Assembly: GCA_907163375.1 (NCBI GenBank)
Contig: CAJQUW010012651.1
Span: 62,001-126,000 of the forward strand
Length of the DNA: 64,000 nt
Direction: 5' to 3'
From: Prostheceraeus crozeri
Lineage: Eukaryota; Platyhelminthes; Polycladida; Euryleptidae
Shown here: positions 11,190-22,799 of the stretch, piece by piece
Position numbering within the stretch: position 1 is the stretch's first letter
Layout of the letters: the number at the start of each line of letters is the position of its first letter
The notes under the pieces: generated by a model
Databases searched by the model: none
Seen by the model: the letters and a program-made list of their open reading frames with translations, nothing else
What the model was told of the DNA's origin: nothing
Position numbers and translations under genes: made by a program

Positions 11190-11989
11190 ATGTCTTCGAG
11201 AGAATTATCATCAGCAGATTTAGACAAAATTAATAATCATTTAGAAAATCTAAGAAGAGATTTTGGGTTCATCAAAATTTAGTACGACGTTAAAAATTAT
11301 AACAACTACTTCATCACACACTTGTAATTTAGAACCCATTCTACATTTGGAACAAAATAAAAATTATCAAATTGCATTGACTAGTTTCTCCACATTTAAC
11401 ACTTCAAAATGTTATAAAAGATGTGAATGATCAATTTAGATATTCTACTGATAAAGGTAAAACATGGAAAATACAAACTTTTCTTCCTGGTTCATACGAA
11501 GTTGAATCAATATGAAATGAAATTAAGAGACATTTAGGTATACCATTTAAAGATAGAAACAATTACATTTTGCAGTTGAACCGGCAGTTAATAAATTTTC
11601 TCTTACTTTAGACGAAAATTATCAAGTTGATTTTAATCATGATAGATCATTGTCAAAACTATTAGGATTTAATAAACAAACCTATAGTCAAGGTTATCAT
11701 TTAGGTGAGAAGATTCCAAAAATAACTGAAATAAATTCAATTGCTGTACATTGTGACATTATTGAAGGAGGATATATAAATGGTAAACCGTCAAATTTAA
11801 TATTCAGTTTTCCAGCTTTTACTGTACCTATTGGTTATAGATTAAATGTATTTCCACAAACATTAATATATTTTCCTATTACAAGAAAACTATTAACAAC
11901 ATTAACATTAGAATCACTGATGAGAAAGGCCAAGAAATAAATTTGGAGGTGAAGAGATTATGATAGATGTTTTGGTTAGAGAAGTTTGA
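11190..11989 (+). pseudogene. Polinton probable minor capsid (penton) protein, broken
   Basis: Begins at an AAAAAAATG start. The better-preserved part contains KIPKITEINSIAVHCDIIEG and FSFPAFTVPIGYRLNVFPQ, blocks that I recall from the conserved single jelly-roll (penton-like) protein of Polintons and adintoviruses. It would form the five-fold vertices of the virion. It is preceded by the unidentified coding remnant and followed by the packaging ATPase. Several breaks. The family assignment rests on remembered sequence style, not a search. Confidence 0.5.
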
Positions 11990-12030
11990 TTTTCTTCTTA
12001 AAAAATAAAAATAAAATTTTTTTATTAAAA

Positions 12031-12795
12031 ATGAGTGAACTACCCCCATTAAATAAAAAATCTTAAATTTAATCATCATCCAAATTTATCTAATAAAGTT
12101 TTGACAGATATTTGTGGAAGATCAGGATGTGGAGAACATATTTATTATTTAAAATTTTAACGACTCCAAATTTTTTGGATTATAACAATCTTATCATTTA
12201 TACAGCAACAGCAGAACAACCCGTCTATCAATTTTTAAAATATGGATTTGAAAATAATCTTTAAAAAACAGCAATTGCTTCATTATTCAAAGAATATGAA
12301 AAATCTGAATATGAAGAAGAAATAAGTTCGCGGTGTGAAGAAGCAGCAAAAAATAATCAGTTAGTAGAATCCAATAAAAATAAGCATATAAAGATACAAT
12401 TAATAGATGATAGTGATAATATGCAAGATCCTAGTAAACTAGATAAAACAATGAAACATTGTGTAATTTTTGATGATTGTGTTACTGATAGAAATTAGTC
12501 AGTTCAGAGAAATTATTTCACAAGAGGTAGACATAACAACTGTAGTGTTTTTTATTTAACACAAAGTATGTATTCATTAGACGGAAGTGTTATTAGAAAG
12601 AATGCAAATATATTTATACTATTTGAAATAAATGCAAGAAATTTATGTGATTTGGTAAGAGATCTATGCATAAGAGATAAAGATGAATTTAAACATTCGT
12701 GTAATAATACTTGGTAAAAAGATTATGGCTTCATTACAATTAATATTGATAAAAAAATATATGATAGAGTCATCGAACAATTGTTCTCTGACTAG
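12031..12795 (+). pseudogene. Polinton packaging ATPase (FtsK/HerA type), broken
   Basis: Starts at an AAAAATG. A P-loop-like SGCG followed by YLLFKIL lies near the 5' end. KHCVIFDDCV is a Walker B strand, and FTRGRHNNCSVFYLTQS is the typical following block of Polinton/adenoviral-style genome-packaging ATPases. The family pumps genomic DNA into capsids. Several breaks, so no active enzyme. Confidence 0.75.
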
Positions 12796-12839
12796 GCTTC
12801 GCCCCGACTGAAAGTCGATAGAAAATATTTTCGCGGAGT

Positions 12840-12985
12840 GATTGAATAATTTATTTTTTTCTTCTAGTCTGATTTAAATAATAAAAAAATTTTTTTCTTC
12901 TAGATTAATTTAAATAATAATTTTTTTTTCTAGACTGATTTTAGATAATAAAATATTTTTTCTAGACGGATTTAAATAATAACGA
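12840..12985. repeat. short direct repeats between convergent Polinton genes
   Basis: Three to four copies of a roughly 40-base unit of the form TTTTTCTAGACTGATTTAAATAATAA lie between the ATPase (+) and the DNA polymerase (-). They may mark a bidirectional 3' end region. No function is shown. Confidence 0.5.
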
Positions 12986-15900
12986 TAAATTTTAAAAAGG
13001 TAAAGTAGTTATTCCATCAGGTAAAATTTTCTTTTATCATCAAATGGATCTAATGCTAATTTATGTTCCTCTTTTAAATACATTTTATGTTTCTTTGAAT
13101 TAAGTCTATAATTACATTCTGTTTTTATTTTATTGTTAAATAATGCATTCTTATAATCTTGAAATGTTATTTGGTTAGCCACTGATGCCTTTGAAATTCC
13201 TTTTAATGTTTTATGTGATTTAATATTATTAGTTGTATTATAACAATGACATTTAGATTTTAAAAATATGGCTTCTGTTATGAAATCTTCATTTCCTTCT
13301 AATTCATCTTCTACTTTACATAAATCAGAAGGATGAATGATATCTTTTATTTTATTAATTTCTTCATCAAGTGAAGAATTATACGGTATTGTTAATTCTA
13401 AGAAAACGGAATCCGTATCTGTAAAGTGTAATTTATAGTTTTCGCCATAAGCAGGTGCTAAATAATCATATATAAATCTATACATAAATAGCTTAGCTAG
13501 TTCTAATATAGTGAATCCAATAAAATTAAACTTATCATGTTTTATAATGTTTCGTCTTAGATGCACTGCACATAGTTCATCACTGAATCTAGTAGTTCTT
13601 TCATATGTAGGTTTCCTTGTTAAATTTTGAAACCTATCTTTATAAACTATTTCAATATTTTGTCCATTACGCACATTTTCTTAAGTCTTACCATAAAATG
13701 AATTATTCATTAATTTAAAGAATACGTTTCCAAAATCATCTTTATTTCTTTTAGCTAGTTTACGTTTTTCTATATTAAATTCTATATAATTTTTTAACCA
13801 CTTAGATTTTCTATACATTAGTTTCCGATGAATTTTAACAAGAATCATTCCATGATCTAAATACCAATCTAGCATTCTTCCTTCAACAACATACTTTCCT
13901 TTATTACTTTGTGTTAACATAAGTTTTTTTGTTGGCCTGTATTTTTTAGGCATTATAGATTTTGATAATCTGAAAAATCTTCTATATTGGGAATTTTGTT
14001 TTCTGGACAGAAAGGATAATATTTTTTTGCGCGTTTTATATAATCAGGGTATGCTAAATCAACTTCATATATAAAATCATAATTATTTTCACCATCTAAT
14101 GTAGGTTCGTATTCAAGAATGGTGCTCCATTCCATTTCACCTGTTGAAAATTCTTGTATCATGCAAGAAGAATATAAGCTATTAAAATCATAATATAACA
14201 AATAGTTTTCTCTCATGAATTCATCAACTGCTGCTTCACTCTCCTCATTTGATATAAGTCCTTCTATATTTTGATTAAACAATTTTATAAATTTATCTTT
14301 TTCTTCTGGATTTAAAATTTTTAAATAACCATGATCATCAGGATTTACTTTCTTATTATAACATTTAACATATCTATTACCTAGAACAGATGAAACTCCA
14401 CCTCTAATCCCAGATTCAAAAAATAATAATTGATCGTAAGAACTTTCTTTATAATATTTAAGTTTAGCATTTGTATGTTTTAATCCTGCCAACCATGTTA
14501 AACCTGGTGTACTATATGTATAACATGGATCTATTCCATAATATTCTATACACATATCACGAAAGTTTTCAAAAAGATCAGCAAGGATTAATACATCTAT
14601 CTGAAGATATTTAATTGTATAATCATACATATTTTGACAATTGAGATCTTTCCAATTCTTTTCGGCTTTTAAATAATCTTCTTCAGATAATTGTGATTGT
14701 TTCAATGTTGATTTAAATTTATCACGTGAAGAAAGTTGATGTTCTTTCATTATTTTATTCACAGAATTAAAATCTCCAGTTAAATATTCGTAGGGTAAAA
14801 TACCTTTTAAAGGTTTTAAATTATATTTATTTAATATTTTACATTGTTCAGGTTTCAAAGTTTTTCCCATGACATCAAATGAATAAGGATTAAAAAATCT
14901 AAATGCATCTAATATTCTTATACAGCCAAATTGCATTGAAAAATATTCTTCTGTTTTACATAGTACGTTTGTTCTTAGTTTTTGTAATTTTTCAGATGAG
15001 AATAGATCTTTTATTATTTAATGGAAATCATATTTAGAACCATTGTAGAAATATAAAGGTACAAAGTTATATCTAAATTTATTAGCATCAAGATTACAAG
15101 AATTATGTGCCGCACCTCTATATAATCCATTTAGATGATCATGATCTTTTACTTTATCACATCCTAATTCTTTACCACAGTAATAACAATTTTTTTCATT
15201 AAGAAATTGTAATGATTGTTCAGATGTTAATGGAAGAATTGGTTTATTTGTGTTAAGCAATTGTGAAAAGTATTTTTGTAATTCTTCTATTTTCTTTGTA
15301 AACATTTCTGAACTATCTTCACCATAGTATTGATAATATTCTGATTTCAATAATTCAGGATAATTTGAATGAATGTACATTCCCCAACATAATGGTTTTT
15401 GTTCAAGCAAGTGCTTACCAGAACTTTGTGTCATGTTAACATTATATGCCTCAAAATCGCAATATATAATAAAGGGTACTTTATTTTTGTAACACCATTT
15501 ATTATATATTAGATAATCTTCTTTAGTAAAAGTATTTTTAGTTGCATCATTTTGTTGACAATTTGTCAAGTGATTATTCATTTCTTCTTTAGTTCTAAAG
15601 CTCGTCATACATTGGAGACACGGAAAATTAGAATTATCTGAAGTTTTTGTAAATATAGAAATATCTTGACACAATATAAAATGTCCCTGATAATATAATA
15701 TATTCGTTTGTGCTGGTTTCCTTAACTGCTCTTTCAATATTTTTAACTTTTGTTGATATTCCTGTTGTAATATTTCTACTTGTTCCTGATATTGTTCTTG
15801 ATATTTTTTTTGAAATTGTTCTTCATATTGTTTTTGACATTGTTCTTCGTATTGTCCATGATATTCCTTATGTAACATATTTTTACTCATATTATTTTCT

Positions 15901-16089
15901 TTCAGATTTTTTTGCTGACAATATTTTTTACATTGTTGTAGATTTTTTGGATGACATTCTAGTTCATTAAATTGAGAATTGTCTTGAGAATTAAATTGTT
16001 TGTATACTGTGTATGATAATTTTAAATATTCTTCATTTCCAAGATTCATTTCGGCTTCCATTAGTCGGGGGAAATTAGCTCAAAAAAAG

Positions 16090-18833
16090 GTCGAACCGTG
16101 AAGTAAATATACCAAAAGCGAAATACTTTTTCTAGACCAAAATTGCATGAAAAAACGAATTTGAGGTGCCTAGATTCAGCAGACCCGTCAATTTTCCGTG
16201 AAAGCGAAATGTTTGCACCATACTACTCATGAAATGTGAAAAAATGGATTTTCAGTTAAGTGAGATATACTTACCAACTAGTAGAGTGTTCTGGGTCAAT
16301 TTTTCACGAGAGACACGAATTCGAGGTTCCCTTGCTTGTCAGTCTTCCTGGTTTGGCAGGAGAGCGAAATGTTTGCATCATACTACTCATAAAATATGCA
16401 AATGATTTTTCAGATCATATTTATCAAAGATGTCATTCCAAACATTCTCTGGAACAAATCTTCACCAAAAGTAAATGTCCTCAGAACCCTGGCGGGGCAT
16501 AAAGCCTCAGAGAGTGATCGCATCATACTACTCATAATTGTGAAAAATCAAACCTAAATGCAGATAGGTGGCATCATTGTACAGTGCAGTATTTCATGGA
16601 TAGCATTGTCATGAGAATGCGAACTTGAGATTCCCTTGCTCACCAGTCCTAGTAAAATATCTGATTATTTAGAGTAGAATGACTTACTCTTCTGATTAAA
16701 TGCATGAACGCATGGATTGCATGTTTGAATGTCATAAATAAGCGGCAATTAGGGGATAGTAGAAAGGAAATGGTTCCTACACGATTTTCGTTTCAGTCGA
16801 TGGATGGATGAGGGAGCAACCGCCGAGGAGGGTCCATCAGGATTGCGAGATGACCGATGTATTATCTGCGAAGGTCCAGGAGATCTCTCTACCTGTAGTG
16901 GCGGTCTACAGAAGCTTTTAGACTACAGTGCCGTAATAGCCGACAGCAGACTTTCCTCTCATCTAACAACAAAATTGGAAGCCAATGGGACTGTTAAGAT
17001 CCACCGCAAATGTCAAAAGAAAGCCGCCTATGCAGTCTTAACGTGGAAACGGTCAACTCAGGACAGTGGTGATAGTATAACGAAAGCATCCACCAGAGGA
17101 GATTCAGCAGAAAGCTTTGATTGGAAAAAACATTGTATGTTTTGCGGCAATCCATTTACCGTCCTCAAAAATCGCGGGAAGGATGTGAGCCGTGTTATGA
17201 CACTAGAATTCAAGGAAAACATTTTATCAGCATGTTCCAAACGTACTGACAATGTATCAGAACAAATCAAGCACCGGGTTATCAATTGTGTGGATCTCGT
17301 GCAAGTCGAAGCTCGGTATCATCATAATTGTCGCTCAAAATTTCGGTTGGGAACGATTGCGGCACCATCGCGATCCGCACACGAAACTCCTAAGGGTAGA
17401 CCACCTGACCAACAATTATCAGATAGTTTTGAAAAACTTAGTAACTGGATTGAGCTGCAGGCTGAATTCAAGCAATTGTCAAAATCTTCTGACAAGCTTT
17501 ATATCCTGTTGTACCTCATAGACTTTTTATGCAATTCCACACTAGTATTTTTTGTATTTTGCATCTCAATAAGAACGCTTATTTTGACAAGATTTGTTTA
17601 TTTCATTTATACAAGCCCTGCATTCTTTTATCATTTGTAACCATGCTTTACCATAAACGACCATGAATGACCGATCAGCCATTCGTATTCATTTCAAGAG
17701 CTCTTGCTGATATAGAACACTTTTCAAGACAACACTGATGCTGATTTGCACTTGAGTAACTGATGATATGTGTATTTCATCATGGTTATTTATGTGACTT
17801 TTGATTCCTGATTCCTGACTAGGAAAATTTAGACTTCAAATGTGAAAAAACTTATTTTTATAATGCAAACTACATGTACGTTCAGGACGAAAGGGAACTT
17901 TCTCGGGCTTCTACTGGTGAATAAATCGGAAATGTATTGAAAATGACACGTCATTCATGTAGCCCATAGCCTACCATGGAGAGAAATAATGTGAATATTA
18001 GATTACTATAGCCTACAAGTTTTGGCTCAAACATTCTTCGTGTAATAGCCTACTTCTTAATATTTCTCTAACAACCTTTCTTATGTCTTATGTACGAGTA
18101 GGTCTACAATGAGTAATAGTCCACTCTGCTGTTCAAGCAGGGATTCCAAAATGGGTGAACCTCGTTGAACACATCTCACCTACTTCAGCAACTCATTACC
18201 ACATTTTCGGTGATGTAATGCGTATATGTAGCCTACCTGTAACTTCGTTCATATTGAAACAGCATCTCTGGTGAGTATATTTTGTCGTGAAATCGTGTTC
18301 TATCTAAGGACTTAAGTCAAAGTGTTTCTCGATGATGTTTAACTATGAAGCAGATTGTCACATTTTATGAATAGTATATGATGCAATCACTCTACTCTCT
18401 TGCCAAACCAGGAGGTCTGGAGGGCATGGGCACCTCAAATTCGTGTTTGTAGGGGTAATGACCCAGAAATCTTTCCTCAAGTTAGTGCAAATACTTCCAC
18501 CTGACTAGAAATCCGGTTTTTTGCAGTTTATGAGTAGTATGATGCAAACATTTCGCTCTCCTGCCAAACCAGGAAGACTGACAAGCAAGGGAACCTCGAA
18601 TTCGTGTCTCTCGTGAAAAATTGACCCAGAACACTCTACTAGTTGGTAAGTATATCTCACTTAACTGAAAATCCATTTTTTCACATTTCATGAGTAGTAT
18701 GGTGCAAACATTTCGCTTTCACGGAAAATTGACGGGTCTGCTGAATCTAGGCACCTCAAATTCGTTTTTTCATGCAATTTTGGTCTAGAAAAAGTGTATT
18801 TCGCTTTTGGTATATTTACTTCACGGTGCAACT
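16090..18833. mobile_element. DNA transposon with long modular TIRs inside the polymerase gene
   Basis: Inverted ends CGTGAAGTAAATATACCAAA at 16090 and the complement ending at 18833, followed inward by about 300 bp of near-identical inverted sequence and then more diverged modules. Each end repeats a module ending in GCGAAATGTTTGCACCATAC and TACTCAT-like words two or three times (16170, 16375, 16525 and their mirror images near 18345-18700). I could not settle the target duplication. AGTCG at about 16063 is mirrored at about 18848, so the true ends may lie up to 30 bases further out. Superfamily undetermined. Confidence 0.75.
16804..17640 (+). CDS. transposon-borne protein with paired C2-H-C zinc modules
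   Basis: A 278-residue frame from ATG 16804. It shows two similar putative zinc modules: C19-x2-C22 with H67/C70 (IHRKC), and C111-x2-C114 with H173/H174/C176 (YHHNC). Each is a CxxC at the start and an H-x-x-C about 45-60 residues later, with the SFDWKKHCMFCG linker between them. This doubled arrangement recurs in transposon-associated proteins of aquatic invertebrates as I recall. It is probably the DNA-binding part of the host transposon's machinery. The last 40 or so residues turn hydrophobic and may be intronic read-through after a real donor. No catalytic DDE motif is visible, so the element looks non-autonomous or the rest of the gene is lost. Confidence 0.5.
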   Translation: MDEGATAEEGPSGLRDDRCIICEGPGDLSTCSGGLQKLLDYSAVIADSRLSSHLTTKLEANGTVKIHRKCQKKAAYAVLTWKRSTQDSGDSITKASTRGDSAESFDWKKHCMFCGNPFTVLKNRGKDVSRVMTLEFKENILSACSKRTDNVSEQIKHRVINCVDLVQVEARYHHNCRSKFRLGTIAAPSRSAHETPKGRPPDQQLSDSFEKLSNWIELQAEFKQLSKSSDKLYILLYLIDFLCNSTLVFFVFCISIRTLILTRFVYFIYTSPAFFYHL

Positions 18834-20224
18834 CTATATTCCCACGACTACATCCATTTGAATGATAATTGAGTTTCTTCTTGTTGATATTGATTATATA
18901 ATATTTGTAATTCTTGTTGATATTGTTTTTTATATTGTTGTGATAACATTTTAAACTTATGTCTATATTATGATGATAGAGATGAATATTCTGTTTAATA
19001 CTCATAGGGAAATCCTCATCCTTTATAATTATTATGATTAATCATTATTGGTGTTAATGTTTTTATAATTTCATGTTTTTCAGTACATATTGCATTTCCT
19101 TTGTAAATAATATTATGATGCATGTAATTTCCTCTTTCATTGTATACTATTTCTGTTTGGCATAAATTTTTGTTATTCAAATAAAATTCTTTTAAGTTGT
19201 TATAAACAATGTTATTAACTTCAATATCTCCGGGATAAGGGAGTAACATCACCAATAGAAACATACTTCACATTTAATTCAAAAATATTTACTTCTATTA
19301 AATTTTTATTCTTTTTATGAAACTTTATTAACCTTCTATAATCATATGGAAATTCATCTAAGCCATCAGAGAGATCAAATTCATTTATATATTCTTCTTT
19401 ATTATAATGACTTAGTCTTTCTTTATGATATTTTGCAGGATGTAAATGTGCTATAACACTCCACAGAAAACAATATTCATCTTCATTCTGTATGTTGATT
19501 ATTTGTGGAGAACTGAAAGGAAGGGGTATGTAACTACCACCAGTATTATTTTTATATTTGTCAATTACTATTTTCTTGGATAGTATTTTAACAAATCTCC
19601 AACCAGATTCACGCAACTCGATAACATTTGAAAGATTTCTTAAATATATTATAGAAGTTTGTTTATACATCATAAAAAGTTTCATCGATTTCATTATGTT
19701 CAACAGATTCATCAAATAAATATTTTATATCTGTTACAGCTTCGTCGGTTTTGTTAGTCTCGTCAGTTTCATTAAATAAATATCTTATATCTGTTTCGGT
19801 CGAAGTACTAGAACCTTCGGGCGAAGTACTAGAACCTTCGATTTCCCCAAAAAAAATCTTCACTATTAAAATCTTTTTTATATTCTGAATGTAAATAATC
19901 ATTAAATATTTTTTTAACTTCTATATCAGTAGGTAATGTTTCTAAATAGTTTTTGTAATTATTTAATTTTAATATATTTCCTTCATCAACTCGATCTACA
20001 TTTTGTAAATGCATTTTACTTTTTAAATGAGATTGATAACTTCTTTTTGTTTGTAACTGTCTTTTACATAAGACACAATAAAACTTGGAATTTTCCATTA
20101 TTTGTTTTTTAAAGAAAAAATTTGTGTTTTAATTTTAGATATAAACATTCTAATATCAAAGTCTTAAGAGTTATTATATATTTCACGTTCAGTATCTATT
20201 AATATATTCAAATCTTATACTTGC

Positions 20225-20225
<1 letters not shown>

Positions 20226-20276
<51 letters not shown>
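20226..20276. repeat. (AT)n microsatellite
   Basis: About 25 uninterrupted TA/AT units between two minus-strand Polinton genes. Confidence 0.9.
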
Positions 20277-20279
<3 letters not shown>

Positions 20280-20316
20280 CTTATATATCATATACTTGCA
20301 TTTGCTCAATTATAGA

Positions 20317-21236
20317 TTAGGACAAAGTGTTACATGTCGCGGAAATTTTTTCCTCGATATAAGTTTTTGACAACCTCCACTTTACTTTTTCTTTGAAACA
20401 ATCCTTGCACTGATATTTACTATCATAAAACTCTGTCTTAGGTTTAATAATTTGACAATTTGTACATTGTCTTGTACAATTTATACAAGAATTATAATGG
20501 TTAGTAATTCCTTGACTTGTAAAATATTTATTACAATTGCGACATAGCTGATCTTTCATTTTATCTTTTTTAGCCTCTGGTTGCTCACATAATTTTAAAT
20601 GACGTGCAAAATTTTTAGGCGTTATACTTTTATTACAACCAGAACATAATTTTTTCGTATTACATTGCATAGATTGTCGTGCATCCATAGATTGCATAGC
20701 TTGAAGAATTTTATTTTTTTGTGGCATGTGAACTTCTTCCTGATTTTGATCTACATGATTATTCTGTACTAGATGATTATTTGGAACTAAATAGTTATTA
20801 TTTGGAACTACATGATTATTCTGTACTATATGATTATTCTGTGCTAGATGATTATTTGGAACTACATGATTATTCTGTACTAGATGATTATTTGGAACTA
20901 AATAATTATTAATTGGACCTACGTTATTTTTTCTAGCTGTATAAAGATTTTGTCCTTGTTGAGGTATAAACAACTGTTGTAATTGTTGAATATTTGACAT
21001 CGGTTGAATTTCTTGAAGAGGTTGCATATTTTGACCTTGTTGAGGTAGAAACAAATTTTTAATTGTTGTGATTGACGAATGTATTGCCTATATGTCATAG
21101 GTAGTAATTGTTGCATAGGTTTCATATTTTGTTGAGATTGCTCTATAAGTTGACCGCATGGTGTATATTTCATATGTGAATATAAGAACGCTTGATTTGT
21201 AAAACGCATATTACAAACTTGACAAATTTGAGTCAT
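20317..21236 (-). pseudogene. Polinton zinc-finger protein with Asn-rich repeats, broken
   Basis: Starts at an AAAAATG on the minus strand with a C2H2-like CQVCNMRFTNQAFLYSHMKY. A Gln-rich stretch follows, then six to eight copies of a PNNHLVQNNHVV-like unit. The C-terminus has more Cys-pair motifs (CSGCNKSITPKNFARHLKLC, CRNCNKYF, CTNCQIIKPKTEF, CKDCF). Probably a nucleic-acid-binding protein of the element. Family not recognised. Broken at least once. Confidence 0.55.
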
Positions 21237-21286
21237 TTTTATTTTTTTATTTTTTTGTGAGAAAAATTTATTTTAATTTTATTTAC

Positions 21287-22132
21287 ATGACAATGATGTT
21301 ACCAAATGTTGGTGGAGGTGCATATATCCCGAATAATCGTGAATCAGAAATAGAAAATTATATTATGAAAACTGGAGACGTTTTATCTGGTCCATTGCAT
21401 CTTTCTATTCTTCCGCAACAAAATACAGAGTTAGCAAATAAACAATATGTTGATACACAAATCAATGACTTAAAAGAAAAATATATAATAATGATTAATG
21501 ATTTAAAGTTGCTTAAACTTAATGATAAATCATTAAACGAAAAATTATTAAAACTTGATAAAAAGGATAGAGAGCTAGAAGCAGATATAGCAAAACTTTT
21601 AAAAAAAATTTCAGAGCAATCAAAAATTTTAATATTACTTTCTATAAATTTAAAATCTGCAGTTATTAAAAATAATCAACAGATAAAATTATTGAAGGAA
21701 CAATTAGAAAATGAATTAGAAAAACTTCCCGAAAGAATTAAAAAATATTTAAAAAATTTCAGTAAGTTACAAGCTACATTCCAAAAAAAGTTGATGAATT
21801 GAGTTCTAAAATTACTCAACAAATGAAAAAGTTGAATAGAATAATAAATGAAGTAAAAACAATTAATAAAAAAGTTGAACAAATAAAAAATATGAAAATC
21901 AATTTAGAAAATGAATTAAAGAAAAATTATAAAGGAAATAAAGAACAGTCACATGCTGTTAAAAATCAGTTAGATGTTCTTAAAATTAAATAAAATGCTC
22001 TTAAAGTGGCGTTGAAGATGAATCAGCAGAAAGTGCAAGTTAATAGAAAAGAAATTAAAATACATCACACGCTGCTTGACGCAATAGATAAAGTTATGAC
22101 GCGGTTGTTGTCCATTCACACACGTAAATCTT
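21287..22132 (+). pseudogene. Polinton fibre-like coiled-coil protein, broken
   Basis: The frame opens with MTMMLPNVGGGAYIPNN. It then has KTGDVLSGPLHL and ELANKQYVDTQI, a pairing typical of trimeric tail-fibre or adhesin proteins of phages and large DNA viruses. Long Lys/Glu/Leu-rich coiled coil follows for most of the remaining length. Position beside the zinc-finger gene and ahead of the capsid gene fits a virion surface spike. The reading is by motif resemblance. A few breaks. Confidence 0.5.
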
Positions 22133-22174
22133 AACGTAAATATTTTTCCGAAAAGTCAAATTTATTCCTAAAAA

Positions 22175-22690
22175 ATGCCTATAATTTATAAACACAATCT
22201 TAAACATTTTGCTTCAAATCAAAAAATAGCACATGAACCATCTATGAAATCTGTTTACCATTATAACAATGTAGAAACTATTCAAAAAGAAGGAGATAGT
22301 GTAAACAGCGGAGCTAGTGTAAACCTTGGAGCTGGAATGTTTTCTGGAATCAGTGATAATATAGGAAGTATCGTTAATGTTGTCAAAAATAATAAAGATT
22401 TGATTACATCTGCTGCAAAAGGAGAAGCTGCTATAGGTAGTACAGCTAGTGCAATATCAAAAGCTGTTAAGTCTCAAAACGAATGAAAACAACTAGAAAC
22501 TATTCGTATACTTGAGAAGGATTCTGAAGAACTAAAAAAATTAAAAAACTTTCAGAGGAAACAAAAAACAAAATTGCTAACATAGCAGCAGGGTCTGATA
22601 GTAAACAGGAGAAGAAATCAGGCGTAGTCATAGAACCTACGGTTCGTTCAATTGAAGAAATAAGAGGTAATGGTTCAGCAAAATTCTGAA
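22175..22690 (+). pseudogene. Polinton small Gly/Ala/Ser-rich virion-like protein, broken
   Basis: Begins at CCTAAAAAATGCC. A short basic N-terminus is followed by a Gly/Ala/Ser-rich, weakly amphipathic part (SVNLGAGMFSGISDNIGSIV, AAKGEAAIGSTASAI). Small proteins of this style next to the capsid gene are candidate core or membrane-active virion proteins, but no family can be named. Broken. Confidence 0.4.
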
Positions 22691-22799
22691 ATATATTCGA
22701 AAAGGAAACCTAAATATTTTTTGTGTGAAAAATTTTTTTTGTGTGTGAGAAATTTTTTTGTGTGTGAGAAAAAACAAAGTCAAATTATTTTTTATAAAA

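Larger units (their letters stand above)
13009..20098 (-). pseudogene. Polinton protein-primed family B DNA polymerase, broken and split by a transposon
   Basis: Minus strand, largest gene of the element. From the N-terminal side there is a C2H2-like finger (CVLCKRQLQTKRSYQSHLKS). Next comes the Polinton-typical NIQNEDEYCFLWSVIAHLHP block, a second finger (CLQCMTSFRTKEEMNNHL) and an exonuclease motif (YCDFEAYN). An HNH-like block follows (VKDHDHLNGLYRGAAHNSC). Last are polymerase motifs A (DFNSLYSSCM), B (KLMNNSFYGKT) and C (TDTDSVF). Family members replicate the element from a terminal protein. A separate DNA transposon occupies about 16090-18833. A handful of breaks are present besides the insertion. 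Confidence 0.9.

Noticed and set aside
20226-20276. Replication origin or regulatory AT tract
   Set aside because: A plain (AT)n microsatellite explains it.
20721-20912. Plus-strand LELHDYSVLDDY repeat protein
   Set aside because: It is the antisense reading of the PNNHLVQNNHVV-like repeats of the minus-strand zinc-finger protein.
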